Below, piece by piece: positions 59,901 through 63,466 of a stretch of DNA of 64,000 nucleotides. The translations under genes and the position numbers were made by a program. The stretch is taken from the NCBI GenBank assembly GCA_963669155.1, contig OZ022584.1, positions 12,862,615 through 12,926,614 of the forward strand, read 5' to 3'. The notes under the pieces were generated by a model. It worked only from the letters and a program-made list of their open reading frames with translations, was not told where the DNA came from and did not search any database. The DNA comes from Arbacia lixula. Its lineage: Eukaryota; Echinodermata; Echinoidea; Arbacioida; Arbaciidae. How positions within the stretch are numbered: the stretch's first letter is position 1; every line of letters starts with the position of its first letter.

Positions 59901-62276
59901 AGTGATAGTTCATCCCATCACCTTCACCAACGTTGATTATTTGTTTACTAGCCTAACTTCTAACCTAAACCTGATGCTAACCCTATATATCTGATGAAAT
60001 AAAGCCCAGAGTAAATGTCAGATCAACATTTTGGTACCATTTCACTGCAGTAGACTAGTAGCCACAACCAAACAAAGCACCACTCCTCTGATTGCATAAG
60101 CCATATTTGGCTATTCAAGTGATTTGCAGGGTTGATCATAAGATCCTGATTAGTGTTGAAATGATGATGGCGTCATATTTGGGCTCCTTGTTTCCTATAT
60201 TGCAAGGAGTTGAAAGAAATTGCAACTTATAGATATTCCACCAAAGTGGCTAAATACTCAGTTCACATTGGCTACGGGGTAGATGCCATTCATTCTTACA
60301 AGTTACAATGAGTTAAAAGTTTTATGACTTAGAACCCAGGGTTTAAGAAAGTTACCATATTTTGATATGGAAATGGTGAAAAGGCTAATACATGCATGCT
60401 AGATTAATAAGCTCTGCACATAGGGACCACATCAGAAAGCAAACTGTAAAGTCATCCCTACAAGCAAAGAATCATAACACATGTGCATTATTCCATCTTT
60501 CATTCATTTGGGTTGGGATTACAATTGGAAATGGTATCTTTATAGTGGTAAATCTGGCGCCTCATTTTAACCAAAATTCATCCCAAAGCATTATGTTTTC
60601 TAACTCTTTTTGCATTTTCCTTTGTTTTCTTTTTTGTTTGACCATCTATACCACCACTGCATGGCCCCCTGCGACCCTCTGTGTTGCTATGCTGTAGTGA
60701 TGGAGGACAGGGGTATGTTCATGCACAGCTGTAGTAAGTCTGAGTGATATGGGAAAATTGCTGGCACCTATTCTTCTGATAAAAGAATCTTAGATAAACT
60801 ACGGCTCCTGTATCACAAATATTTGCGATGTATAGTTGATAGACAAATCGTACAATCAATCTTTTGAATGTACGATTAATATCGATCATAAATGTCTATC
60901 ACAAAGAAGTCGTAGGAGAAACTTACTGTGACCCATGAGGAATATTGCTCATAGCTTATAAAGATCTACCATAACTATCCAATTGAAACGAACATTGGGC
61001 TGGAATTTTGATACATTGCCACTTTTCTAATGAGTGCAAAGTTACAAACTATTACAACTTTTTCCCCTCCATTGCATATATACAGGGCCTAAGGATAAAG
61101 CTAACACCGAGTCTAACTTAAGCTATCAATTATCAGGAAAGTAAAGCAAGGCGCAGGCCTAAAATTTGGAGTTGGGCCAAACCTAGACCCACCTTTTAGA
61201 CCAAAAGCTCAGGTTTCGAGGAGTCTTAAAGCAGAATACTTGCCAGCAACTACCACAACATGCATGAGCGCAATCCCCAGCATGCATCAGTGCTATGGTC
61301 CAGGCCTGATGTCCTCAAAACCAAGATCTCATTTCAAAACAAGAAACATGAGATTCCACTTTTTTATTATTAGGTCCCGGGCACAAATCCAGACCAGGAA
61401 CCTGGAGGCAAAGTTTCTAAGCTAGCGTCAACCGCACTACTGGTATATACATCATCAGTTCTGCATTTAGTTGCATCTAATCTTGCACATAAAGTGGGAA
61501 ATGAAATGAAATGCACTATATATGTGTGGACATGTACTCATGAAAATGCAAACTTAATCGATATATATATATACCTGTGCTTTGTGGTGTATTTGTAATT
61601 TTATTTTTAGCAATTTAAATGGAAACGAGGACATAGATTGTTGGTGGAGTATGATTAAATTGGTAACATGTTTTCTTTAAACACTAACAAATTTAAAGAG
61701 CTTTGTAAAGGTGTTGTTTTCAGTGTATGGATCTTCCAACCGGATGAGAGAGTAAAAGATAAAGAAGTAATAGAATGAGGTATTTTAAGTTGGATCTTGA
61801 GTTTCAGTCAGAGTTCTTAACAAGATGTTGTCTTGGCTGCTGATAGAGATAGAGGTGTATTTTTAAGTCACAGCATTATTTCTAAGCAGAACGTTTACTG
61901 TGCCTTGCCTTATGTTTCCATAATCAGGAAGTCACACATTTATTATGTGTTTATTTATTAAGTTGCTTCATTTGACTTACATAGTTTCAATTCTTAAAGA
62001 TGAAAAAGATTGTAAGATACCCTTGTCATAAGTTTGTTATATTAAATCTACCTGAAGGTTATCGCCTTTTCCTTGATTAGGCTGCTATCCTCCTTTCAAT
62101 ACTCAGGGATTATGCATACAACAACTTCTTCTTTCACAATATGATTTCCATTAACCTGGTTAGAAATTGTCCAGCTGTTTTAACAGGTGGAACAGTTGTC
62201 ATGACATTCTCTCATTTTCCCACAATTTCTTTTGCAGATGTTTGTGAATAGAGAGGATGGAAGCACATGCCTATAA
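5614..62276 (+). CDS. PLEKHA1: TAPP-family tandem PH-domain adaptor (PLEKHA1/PLEKHA2 orthologue), 14-exon model
   Basis: Joined coding segments: 5614-5754, 20134-20193, 30233-30278, 32795-32892, 34211-34333, 37997-38176, 44565-44612, 49503-49673, 52386-52454, 54493-54557, 55165-55228, 56616-56699, 61374-61442, 62238-62276. They sum to 1257 nt, that is 418 residues plus stop, with no frame break; vertebrate TAPP1/2 are about 400-425 residues. Family knowledge: TAPPs are cytosolic adaptors that move to the plasma membrane when their second PH domain binds PtdIns(3,4)P2 downstream of PI3-kinase, and their C-terminus binds PDZ proteins. Seen here: PH1 at about 5-112 starts MPYLDIQGRVCGF and has FFRRYF but no basic residue where the phosphoinositide motif needs one. 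PH2 at about 276-376 has CVKQGAL then SWKRRYF, so the binding motif is intact. The linker (116-275) is longer than in vertebrates. The C-terminus is the least certain part. The orthology call is strong; which vertebrate paralogue it is closer to cannot be told, and it probably predates their split. Confidence 0.88.
5740..6330 (+). repeat. Minisatellite made from the exon 1 donor junction
   Basis: Copies of atggacaaccccatg followed by donor-like and intron sequence start at 5740 (the real exon end), 5824, 5904, 5985, 6077, 6165 and about 6290, spacing 80-92 bp or more. Each unit ends in a C-run. The donor is intact (GTGAGT) at 5755, 6000 and 6309, but mutated in the others (for example GATTAG, GATGAG, GTTGAG). 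Confidence 0.92.
6365..6564. other. Assembly gap (200 N)
   Basis: Exactly 200 unknown bases inside intron 1, directly after the exon 1 minisatellite. The size looks like a placeholder, so the true length may differ. Confidence 0.99.
6565..7030. repeat. Dispersed repeat family E, copy 1
   Basis: 6565-6862 matches 15496-15795 closely, including the small palindrome acttttttcgtagtacgaaa followed by aaagt. 6880-7030 matches about 55965-56130 (gtccctt..gcaggtcaa, caataatagaact, gattt..gaggtt). The element is probably longer and begins inside the gap. Confidence 0.75.
7410..7592. repeat. (GA)n microsatellite
   Basis: A long GA array with few interruptions; both strands give meaningless Glu/Arg or Ser/Leu frames. 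Confidence 0.95.
7883..8409. mobile_element. TTAA-target MITE with TTAAAGGGATAGTTCACC ends, full copy
   Basis: Starts TTAAAGGGATAGTTCACCCT and ends with the inverted form (agggtgaactatccctttaa). The two arms are inverted copies over most of their length (for example gaaacatgtgaaagaaacat against atgtttctttcatgtgtctg). A TTAA at each end suits piggyBac-type insertion. No transposase is encoded, so it is non-autonomous. Confidence 0.85.
8849..9001. repeat. (TTA)n microsatellite
   Basis: About 150 bases of TTA triplets with GTTATT and ATCATT interruptions. Confidence 0.95.
9001..9095 (-). mobile_element. Terminal fragment of repeat family I
   Basis: Begins tagggtcaatccagatcaaa and continues with words (cttcaattt, aaactcgca, aatgttcccccaa) that match the reverse complement of the right end of the larger element ending near 46935. 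Confidence 0.6.
9471..9987. mobile_element. MITE family D, copy 1
   Basis: The terminal inverted repeats are aggtgtgtcttcattagccc on the left and gctaatgaagatgcacct on the right. The interior is rich in agctcgagcta-type subrepeats. A second copy lies at 43999-44473. No coding capacity. Confidence 0.82.
10333..10351. repeat. Poly-G run
   Basis: About 19 consecutive G. Similar runs recur throughout the window. Confidence 0.9.
11262..11679. mobile_element. TTAA-target MITE, same family, left end missing
   Basis: Matches the copy at 7883-8409 from the gatgaaaatctgtcagagga segment to the right terminus (gggtgaactatccctttaa at 11679), but the left ~50-60 bases including the terminal repeat are absent. 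Confidence 0.8.
13231..13400. mobile_element. Short palindromic MITE, AGTGCCATTCTCA ends
   Basis: Left end agtgccattctcattgggct and right end agcccagtgagaatggcact are inverted copies; inside, gcaaagttagaaaaatcgcg faces its inverted partner near 13350. About 170 bp, no coding content. Confidence 0.85.
15496..15795. repeat. Dispersed repeat family E, copy 2
   Basis: High similarity along its whole length to 6565-6862, starting at aaattataaaacgcat and ending at aattttaagcttgcaa. Confidence 0.85.
15806..16268. mobile_element. Non-autonomous element with GCTACATAA / TTATGTAGC ends
   Basis: The left terminus has gtgctacataagcgcttgcc and the right terminus has gttatgtagcaccc, each next to a cluster of cttgcccga / cgggcaag words. 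The interior is AT-rich and non-coding, about 460 bp. Confidence 0.65.
16512..16743. mobile_element. Hairpin MITE family A, copy 1
   Basis: A near-perfect palindrome of 232 bp between TA dinucleotides. Order: cacaacagctcaaaggaatt, a GGGAAA-rich tract, gttttaaaccg, gtccagttcagcatgaaa, centre tttttaggctaaa, then the mirror image. The TA duplication and lack of an ORF suit a Tc1/mariner-type MITE. Confidence 0.88.
17398..17660. repeat. Poly-G run and ~90-bp tandem repeat
   Basis: A run of about 18 G at 17401 is followed by two clear units and one diverged unit of a ~90-bp repeat. Each has acaaaatacct, atgaaatt.tgt and ttcatt.gac.. words. Confidence 0.7.
18118..18353. mobile_element. Hairpin MITE family A, copy 2
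   Basis: Same structure as at 16512, beginning cactacagctcaaaggaatt and flanked by TA on both sides (18116 and 18354). Confidence 0.9.
19520..20015. repeat. GAAT-rich degenerate repeat region
   Basis: Many variants of gaatg, cagaatatt and cagtcagaatg in tandem, bounded by cccccgtcatactt on the left and a tctagtgtgac word on the right that may be a diverged inverted end. It ends about 120 bp before exon 2. Confidence 0.5.
20134..20193 (+). CDS. PLEKHA1: TAPP exon 2 (PH1, middle)
   Basis: A ttccttttcctacag acceptor precedes AAT; the 20 residues start NLAEAARRPVLEIQLTNISN, aligning with NLPSGSSRVGAIKLTYISK of vertebrate TAPP1 directly after MDNPQ. The exon is phase 0 at both ends and closes on a GTAAGT donor at 20194. 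It is separated from exon 1 by a 14.4-kb intron containing the assembly gap. Confidence 0.9.
20266..20654. mobile_element. Tc1-type non-autonomous DNA transposon
   Basis: Flanked by TA (20264, 20655). Left end cagtttaagccaaaagttta followed by catacaccca; right end in reverse reads cagttgaggccagaagttta followed by aatacaccca. The layout closely resembles the terminal repeats of Tc1 elements of the Sleeping Beauty type. The ~390-bp length leaves no room for a transposase. Confidence 0.82.
20655..23117. other. Intron 2, first part
   Basis: Mostly AT-rich, with a GC-rich segment at 20809-20885 and G-runs at 22755-22820. 22941-23105 is copy 2 of repeat family F (see 5117). No family-supported exon. 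Confidence 0.4.
23118..23348. mobile_element. Hairpin MITE family A, copy 3
   Basis: Same palindrome, flanked by TA on each side (23116, 23349). It lies immediately after a copy of repeat family F. Confidence 0.9.
23605..23733. repeat. Two-unit tandem repeat (~66 bp)
   Basis: The phrase ggcccagattctcaaaggaa and all that follows to tgtggcatatattg occur twice in direct succession with a few substitutions. Confidence 0.9.
25045..25200. repeat. ~35-bp tandem repeat, about five units
   Basis: Repeated gattttctgtgctatattca followed by tctcggctagtt, with later units diverging. Simple minisatellite. Confidence 0.9.
26121..26236. mobile_element. Short MITE with GGGTCCATATTCATGAAAC ends
   Basis: Left gggtccatattcatgaaac and right gtttcatgaatatggtccc are inverted. 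The interior holds ttactagccaagttggtta against its imperfect complement. About 115 bp. Confidence 0.8.
26560..27180. repeat. Dispersed repeat family J, copy 1
   Basis: Shares an ordered series of words with 31010-31860: ataccaaataa, aatatcagag, agatatttccag, tctaccctattttcat, ttggtcattgtatt, acaaaaggca and cattatgcaaat. The two copies are colinear but diverged by substitutions and indels. They may be old transposon remnants. Confidence 0.6.
27640..27905. other. GC-rich island in intron 2
   Basis: A compact segment of clearly higher C+G than its AT-rich surroundings, with cccctcccgcatgatcaccg and similar words and no microsatellite character. Its role is unknown; an intronic enhancer, an internal promoter or a repeat edge are all possible. 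Confidence 0.3.
28195..28366. mobile_element. Hairpin MITE family A, copy 4, deleted
   Basis: About 172 bp. Both termini are present, but the gttttaaac/gtccagttcagc portion of the left arm is missing, so the hairpin is asymmetric. Confidence 0.85.
29321..30178 (-). pseudogene. Decayed non-LTR retrotransposon (LINE) reverse transcriptase fragment
   Basis: On the minus strand, 30175-29948 reads NIYTADFPDTLAKRYMYADD followed by NALT, the RT active-site block (Y-A-D-D). Next comes QYWKYWGLKLSTDTT, the usual W.LKLN..KT element. After a frame change, 29915-29427 continues PTYLGVKLDHSLS (TYLGV.LD is the usual next block), then VALVKHLASTNWDASLKASR. A further frame (29677 on) has HEALRLIAGCIRCTP, the EALR.ITGC..TP motif. 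The order is that of jockey/CR1-type LINEs, with at least two frameshifts. Its 5' part is missing. Confidence 0.75.
30233..30278 (+). CDS. PLEKHA1: TAPP exon 3 (PH1)
   Basis: A 46-nt exon between a tgtgttttgcag acceptor and a GTAAGT donor at 30279. It reads ARVAAGQRPKVEYCF plus one base, matching the family segment around KLRPKAEFCF. It leaves phase 1, which exon 4 completes to give CFVV. It starts only about 55 bases from the end of a decayed LINE reverse transcriptase lying on the other strand. Confidence 0.88.
31010..31860. repeat. Dispersed repeat family J, copy 2
   Basis: Colinear with 26560-27180, with an extra ~350-bp segment around 31340-31740 that itself contains a near-duplicate pair (gaaattttaggcat / aaattttaggcatg). 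Confidence 0.55.
32120..32416 (+). mobile_element. tRNA-derived SINE, longer copy
   Basis: Begins gagggcactgtggtgcagtg with a promoter-A-like tggtgagaggcc and a B-box-like gagttcaagcc. It continues through ggtaaatgggtacctggcag and ends in gcgctatataagaattgatt then ATT repeats. Pol III-type head, unrelated body and simple-repeat tail define a SINE. Confidence 0.82.
32566..32794 (+). repeat. Two extra copies of the exon 4 acceptor and 5' half
   Basis: Acceptor tctccctctgcag followed by tggtgacaacgtccaagcga occurs with near identity at 32566 and 32681, and as the real exon at 32795, spacing 115 and 114 bp. Similarity covers the first ~50 exon bases (to ccacag) and the intron leading to the next copy. 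Copy 32566 has an extra T that shifts the frame into a stop. Copy 32681 is open and in frame with exon 4. Confidence 0.93.
32795..32892 (+). CDS. PLEKHA1: TAPP exon 4 (end of PH1, C-terminal helix)
   Basis: After completing the split codon, the exon reads VVTTSKRDYFFQADNHRD then MEDWVNKINNASKIT. This aligns with [27 protein letters not shown] of TAPP1. It contains the invariant PH-domain tryptophan of the C-terminal helix (MEDWVNKI). The acceptor is cctctgcag and the donor GTGAGT at 32893. The acceptor plus the first ~50 exon bases also occur twice upstream (32566 and 32681), so this is the only complete copy of three. Confidence 0.92.
33079..33610. mobile_element. TTAA-target MITE family C, copy 1
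   Basis: Starts TTAAAGGGCATATATACTGT then actgggaaaacaaaaaagcc and ends ggggccctttaa. The left arm matches 44995-45200, including agttatttgccctca. The right half is diverged. Confidence 0.65.
34211..34333 (+). CDS. PLEKHA1: TAPP exon 5 (inter-PH linker)
   Basis: 41 residues starting VPSTIAPGGTLPLGDKNG and ending ISYKTEVVGGVVIRTPVQ. Vertebrate TAPPs also follow KIT with VP and later have a conserved SYRTDIVGGVPIITP or AYKTEIIGGVVVHTP block, so the identity is clear. The acceptor (gaattgaag) has a weak pyrimidine tract; the donor is GTAGGT. The exon is phase 0 at both ends. Confidence 0.9.
34426..34531. mobile_element. TTAA-target MITE family C, deleted copy
   Basis: Only the terminal ~50 bp of each arm remain: ttaaagggaatatactgtac and its inverted partner ending ttttccctttaa. 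About 106 bp and almost a perfect hairpin, roughly 90 bp after exon 5. Confidence 0.85.
34532..36682. other. Intron 5, middle
   Basis: AT-rich, with G-runs at 35088-35102 and 35949-35964. No exon or recognised repeat family. Confidence 0.4.
36683..36847. mobile_element. MITE with GGGCCATGTTGCAT ends
   Basis: Left gggccatgttgcatgtaggt then tttcaat; right ends aaaacctgtatgcaacatgg then gcc, inverted. A related gcaacagggcc terminus occurs at 53513-53654. Confidence 0.75.
37667..37885 (+). mobile_element. tRNA-derived SINE, internally deleted copy
   Basis: Same head (gagggcactgtagtatagtg, gggttcaag) and body as at 32120. It lacks about 28 bp after the B box, about 35 bp before the actacatacttggctg segment, and part of the tail. 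Confidence 0.82.
37997..38176 (+). CDS. PLEKHA1: TAPP exon 6 (unrecognised linker insert)
   Basis: 180 nt, phase 0 at both ends, after a tgttctccccag acceptor. The 60 residues start QSLSRTQVVHVQQNAVRWKF, then run through an aromatic stretch (FHFPWRFYVEFRKAV), a VIGGVNGRK segment and a lysine-rich end (KNKKKENVKEKKQN). Third positions are strongly GC-rich compared with the surrounding intron, as in the other exons. I do not recognise this sequence from vertebrate TAPPs; QSLSRTQ may correspond to the LKRSQS region. The donor GTAAAT at 38177 is weak. Using GTGAAG at 38155, also in phase, would drop the last 7 codons. If neither donor is used, the frame runs to a stop at 38251 and would give a short PH1-only isoform. 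Confidence 0.65.
38252..41124. other. Intron 6, first part
   Basis: AT-rich sequence without recognised exons. A G-run at 39972-39984 and C-runs at 40009-40019 and 40190-40203 give a G-rich/C-rich inverted pairing. Confidence 0.4.
41125..42735. repeat. Composite inverted-repeat region
   Basis: The left end has tttctctcaaccaaaaaaat then ac and clusters of ttttccagggct. The right end, read in reverse, has agagaaaccaaccaaaaaaa then tacacggg and ccccggaaag clusters, suggesting inverted termini about 1.6 kb apart. Inside are a hairpin at 42241-42345 (aaggccaacggcttcaaaaa and its inverse) and a C-run at 42471-42491. The 804-base plus-strand frame 42120-42926 runs through this hairpin and the C-run (poly-Pro) and is not convincing as a gene. 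Confidence 0.45.
43267..43424. repeat. 48-bp tandem repeat, three units
   Basis: caataaactatgtagaattg then gggtcaaatcagaccaaggg then caataggt, three times. 48 bp is a multiple of three, so the frames stay open without meaning. Confidence 0.93.
43999..44473. mobile_element. MITE family D, copy 2
   Basis: Closely similar to 9471-9987; termini aggtgcgtcttcattagccc and gggctaatgaagacgcacct. It lies 90 bp upstream of exon 7. Confidence 0.87.
44565..44612 (+). CDS. PLEKHA1: TAPP exon 7 (linker micro-exon)
   Basis: 48 nt between a ccctgctctgcag acceptor and a GTAAGA donor, encoding WGVHGFIKGLVEIPPK in the phase required by exons 6 and 8. No clear vertebrate counterpart is known to me. Good splice sites and correct phase support it, but the length is too short for sequence statistics. 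Confidence 0.5.
44995..45367. mobile_element. TTAA-target MITE family C, full palindrome
   Basis: Left arm ttaaagggcatatactgtac through atttgccctcaaatgat; the right arm is its inverted copy. They meet at aaatgtttggcccgaacatt (45170-45190). TTAA at both ends; no ORF. Confidence 0.88.
45400..45585. repeat. GA-rich low-complexity tract
   Basis: GAGAGAGA runs interspersed with tgggggg words; no coding content. Confidence 0.8.
45990..46935. mobile_element. Repeat family I, long copy
   Basis: A ~950-bp non-coding stretch ends with cacgtggattgaccctcat. Its reverse complement matches 9001-9095 over the terminal ~90 bp. The left boundary is uncertain because only one end is shared within the window. 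Confidence 0.45.
46936..48493. other. Intron 7, middle
   Basis: Contains a G-rich tract at 47205-47250 and a C-run at 47300-47312; otherwise no recognised element or exon. Confidence 0.4.
48494..48709. mobile_element. Hairpin MITE family A, copy 5
   Basis: Begins cactccagctcaaaggaata and ends gagctgtagtg between TA dinucleotides. The left GGGAAA tract is shorter than in copies 1-3. Confidence 0.9.
49503..49673 (+). CDS. PLEKHA1: TAPP exon 8 (linker end, PH2 strand 1)
   Basis: 57 residues after a gacctccacag acceptor: PGLQLSESDSDEEVTGRGF, a Ser/Pro stretch, then FPGRNIIQAGWCVKQGAL. The last part aligns with VIKAGYCVKQGAV, the first strand of the PtdIns(3,4)P2-binding PH2 domain. The lysine of VKQG is conserved, while the lysine preceding AGY is glutamine here. 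SESDSDEE looks like an acidic CK2-type site (inference). The donor is GTGAGG at 49674. The final ~23 exon bases and donor are tandemly repeated downstream. Confidence 0.9.
49651..50320 (+). repeat. Minisatellite made from the exon 8 donor junction
   Basis: The sequence ggtgtgtcaagcagggagca then ctg|gtgaggctg and following intron recurs with starts at 49651 (real), 49762, 49873 and 49984, exactly 111 bp apart. More diverged copies follow to about 50310. Copies 2-4 carry GTAAGG donors at 49785, 49896 and 50007, a better donor than the genuine GTGAGG at 49674. Confidence 0.93.
50525..51104. mobile_element. Element with GGTATTCCAGAA terminal repeats
   Basis: Left end caggggtggtattccagaag, right end ttctggaataccatcccag. 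Internal copies of ggtattccagaa and ctcctaagttttctc occur in both orientations, so it looks like a nested foldback element of about 580 bp. No transposase. Confidence 0.78.
51105..52385. other. Intron 8, distal part
   Basis: AT-rich with a T-rich tract before exon 9. No recognised element. Confidence 0.4.
52386..52454 (+). CDS. PLEKHA1: TAPP exon 9 (PH2 strands 2-3)
   Basis: Reads RKSWKRRYFILDDHGISYY then KSDQ, matching KSWKRRFFALDDFTICYFK of TAPP2 and KNWKRRYFQLDENTIGYFK of TAPP1. The KRRYF group carries the arginine required for phosphoinositide binding in this family, so PH2 should be functional. The acceptor is tcttttcacag after a T-rich tract; the donor is GTACAT, a weak match. Phase 0 at both ends. 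Confidence 0.93.
52455..53512. other. Intron 9, first part
   Basis: AT-rich sequence; no exon or recognised element. Confidence 0.4.
53513..53654. mobile_element. Short MITE with GGCCCTGTTGCA-type ends
   Basis: Left agccctgttgcaaaaaactt and right gttttatgcaacagggccca are inverted copies. Inside, ttgccattaatggtaac faces gttaccatcagtgg. Confidence 0.8.
53991..54466. repeat. 94-bp tandem repeat upstream of exon 10
   Basis: The aaagctcctgtttttaatca marker starts at 53991, 54092, 54186, 54280 and 54374; the last intervals are exactly 94 bp. Each unit contains attgatcttcttcag, which resembles a splice acceptor. The array ends about 27 bp before exon 10. Confidence 0.93.
54493..54557 (+). CDS. PLEKHA1: TAPP exon 10 (PH2)
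   Basis: Reads EKIPIRMVPVKELLSCQVAK then H and two bases, aligning with [20 protein letters not shown] of TAPP1. The acceptor is ctgccgttcacag; the donor is GTATGT. It leaves phase 2, completed by exon 11 to a glycine. Just upstream is a five-copy 94-bp tandem repeat in which each unit also has a ttcttcag acceptor-like word. Confidence 0.9.
54622..54820. repeat. Two poly-G runs in intron 10
   Basis: About 24 G near 54625-54648 and about 12 G near 54806-54817, in an intron of only 607 bp. Confidence 0.85.
55165..55228 (+). CDS. PLEKHA1: TAPP exon 11 (PH2)
   Basis: Reads PSINRDNLFEIVSSLRTFFI then Q, matching MMRDNLFEIVTTSRTFYVQ of TAPP1; RDNLFEI is diagnostic for the family. Strong pyrimidine tract and ccag acceptor; donor GTGAGA. 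Exons 10 and 11 together restore frame (65 + 64 nt). Confidence 0.93.
55229..56615. other. Intron 11
   Basis: Contains a G-run at 55422-55434 and, at about 55965-56130, a segment matching repeat family E (6880-7030). No exon. Confidence 0.55.
56616..56699 (+). CDS. PLEKHA1: TAPP exon 12 (PH2 C-terminal helix)
   Basis: Reads AYSPGEMELWINSVNQVIDK then KSSGPVQS, aligning with ADSPEEMHSWIKAVSGAI of TAPP1. The tryptophan of ELWINSV is the invariant PH-helix residue. Acceptor ctgatgcag, donor GTGAGT at 56700, phase 0 at both ends. PH2 ends here. Confidence 0.92.
56700..61373. other. Intron 12
   Basis: Mostly AT-rich, with a C-run at 57331-57347 and a CpG-rich patch with repeated gcgtccta / gcgc words at 59560-59690. 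A good-looking acceptor at 58106 (ttcttttctcgcag) opens only 12 codons, QILLFRTLSFNL, then stop; it could be an alternative terminal exon. No other coding segment was found. Confidence 0.35.
59803..59922. repeat. 120-bp hairpin (inverted repeat)
   Basis: atgagacgaactatcacttc with cggcgatctg is followed, after a loop near 59850-59865, by its inverse (cagatcgcctcggaagtgat then agttcatccc). An inner cttcggaaagatag/ctatctttcc pair extends the stem. Probably a foldback MITE. Confidence 0.78.
61374..61442 (+). CDS. PLEKHA1: TAPP exon 13 (candidate C-terminal tail exon)
   Basis: A T-rich tract and attattag acceptor precede 23 codons reading VPGTNPDQEPGGKVSKLAST then ALL, ending on a GTATAT donor. 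Phase 0 at both ends, as the flanking exons require. The segment EPGGKVSKLASTALL resembles EPASKVTEQALL in the TAPP1 tail, which is why I include it. The match is short and the donor is weak. Confidence 0.42.
62238..62276 (+). CDS. PLEKHA1: TAPP last exon, coding part (candidate)
   Basis: A strong acceptor (caatttcttttgcag) opens a phase-0 frame MFVNREDGSTCL followed by TAA. The end T-C-L fits a class I PDZ ligand (S/T-x-hydrophobic). Vertebrate TAPPs end in a PDZ ligand too (SDV), so the architecture would be preserved. The exon is short; alternative ends lie at 58107 and 63365. Confidence 0.45.
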   Translation: MFVNREDGSTCL

Positions 62277-62660
62277 CTGAGATGCCACGGAGTGTCCATG
62301 CAACATGCTGAGTTCATCTGAAGGTCTTGTCAACTTCTACCCCCCACAAGTTAAAGAAGAGAGAGATGGGGAAGAAGAGGCTGGAAACAGGAAACTGCAG
62401 AGCGCCCCCTACTGCTAGGGTTTATCAAGTCTCCCAGCTGCTATTATGCAGACGTCTTCAATCAGCCGAAACACACAGCAGAAAAAGCTTTGAGTCTGTC
62501 ACGTTTATTTGCCTGAATGAATGATGGTTTTACCTAAATAATGAATTACAGAAACAAAGTTCAGACTACAATTTTGTTTTTAAAGTGACAGGTGCTTTGA
62601 TTAGCTATTACATCACCTCAAATGAGCATCATGGAAAACAAATAAATTCAGATGTCAATT
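62277..62660 (+). other. Probable 3' UTR with polyadenylation signal
   Basis: Non-coding sequence after the TAA at 62274. An AATAAA hexamer lies at 62641, about 365 bases past the stop, followed by TG-containing sequence. This is compatible with a short 3' UTR if exon 14 is the true last exon. Confidence 0.35.
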
Positions 62661-63094
62661 GTTCTGCTCACAACTGGACTTTTGTCTCAGCTGATTTTTT
62701 TAATCAAAGAAGTGAATGGACTATATATCAAAATGTGAGGGATTAAATAGAGAGGTTGTGGTTAGTTTTGAAATGTTGAAATAATGTAGTTCAAGAACAT
62801 TCCTAAGAATATATCAATTTAAAACTGACTTAAAAATTGGTTTATTTTGCATTTCATTTCATACGGAATTTTGGTCGGTTCTTTTGTCAATCAGAGGATA
62901 GATCTTTTCACTCAGAAAATTGATTTCAACATCACACTCTAAGAACCTAAATGAGAACAGTGGTGTTATCAGGGACATTTCTGGTAAGCTCTTAGAAATG
63001 ATTATAAATGAACAATTGATGATGGCATGGATTGCCTCACGCTTTGCTTTCCATTTGAAAAGGATGCTGAGCCTGAGAGGTGAACAACAATGTT

Positions 63095-63210
63095 TTACAG
63101 GAATTCTACATCACTATCAAGTAACATGTTTCACAAACCCACAAACTGAGAGGCAAACTACATTATTTTACAGGAATTCTACATCACTATCAAGTTACAT
63201 GTTTCACAGA
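63095..63210. repeat. Two-unit tandem repeat (~76 bp)
   Basis: ttttacaggaattctacatc then actatcaagt and acatgtttcaca occurs twice in the 3' flank. Confidence 0.85.
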
Positions 63211-63364
63211 CTCGGCCTTTATGTAATACTTGTGGTTTATGCAACATTTTACAGAATTTGATATCGTCTGCAAAGGGGATACATAATGTTTAAGGTATGT
63301 AGTCACAACCATGTGCCTCTCTTTCTCTCTTCTGCCTACCATCCATGTTGGTTGTTTCTACTAG

Positions 63365-63466
63365 GTGCGACTTGCTTATATACAGGGAGACCTGGACAGT
63401 CCCATCAAGAAAAGGCCAGTAGTGTCAAATCCTGGCTCACTTGTGTTGAAATGTGTTGTTATCTAA
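63365..63466 (+). CDS. Possible alternative terminal exon
   Basis: A pyrimidine-rich tract and ttctactag acceptor open a phase-0 frame, VRLAYIQGDLDSPIKKRPVV then SNPGSLVLKCVVI and TAA. A second acceptor (tatatacag, 63385) opens the same frame 7 codons later. Its C-terminus CVVI has the shape of a prenylation (CAAX) box, which would be an alternative membrane anchor if real. No similarity to known TAPP tails was recognised. It could also be chance or the start of a neighbouring gene. Confidence 0.2.
   Translation: MRLAYIQGDLDSPIKKRPVVSNPGSLVLKCVVI

Noticed and set aside
62327..62524. 65-codon frame in the presumed 3' UTR
   Set aside because: No similarity, poor context, and it lies after the candidate stop codon of TAPP.
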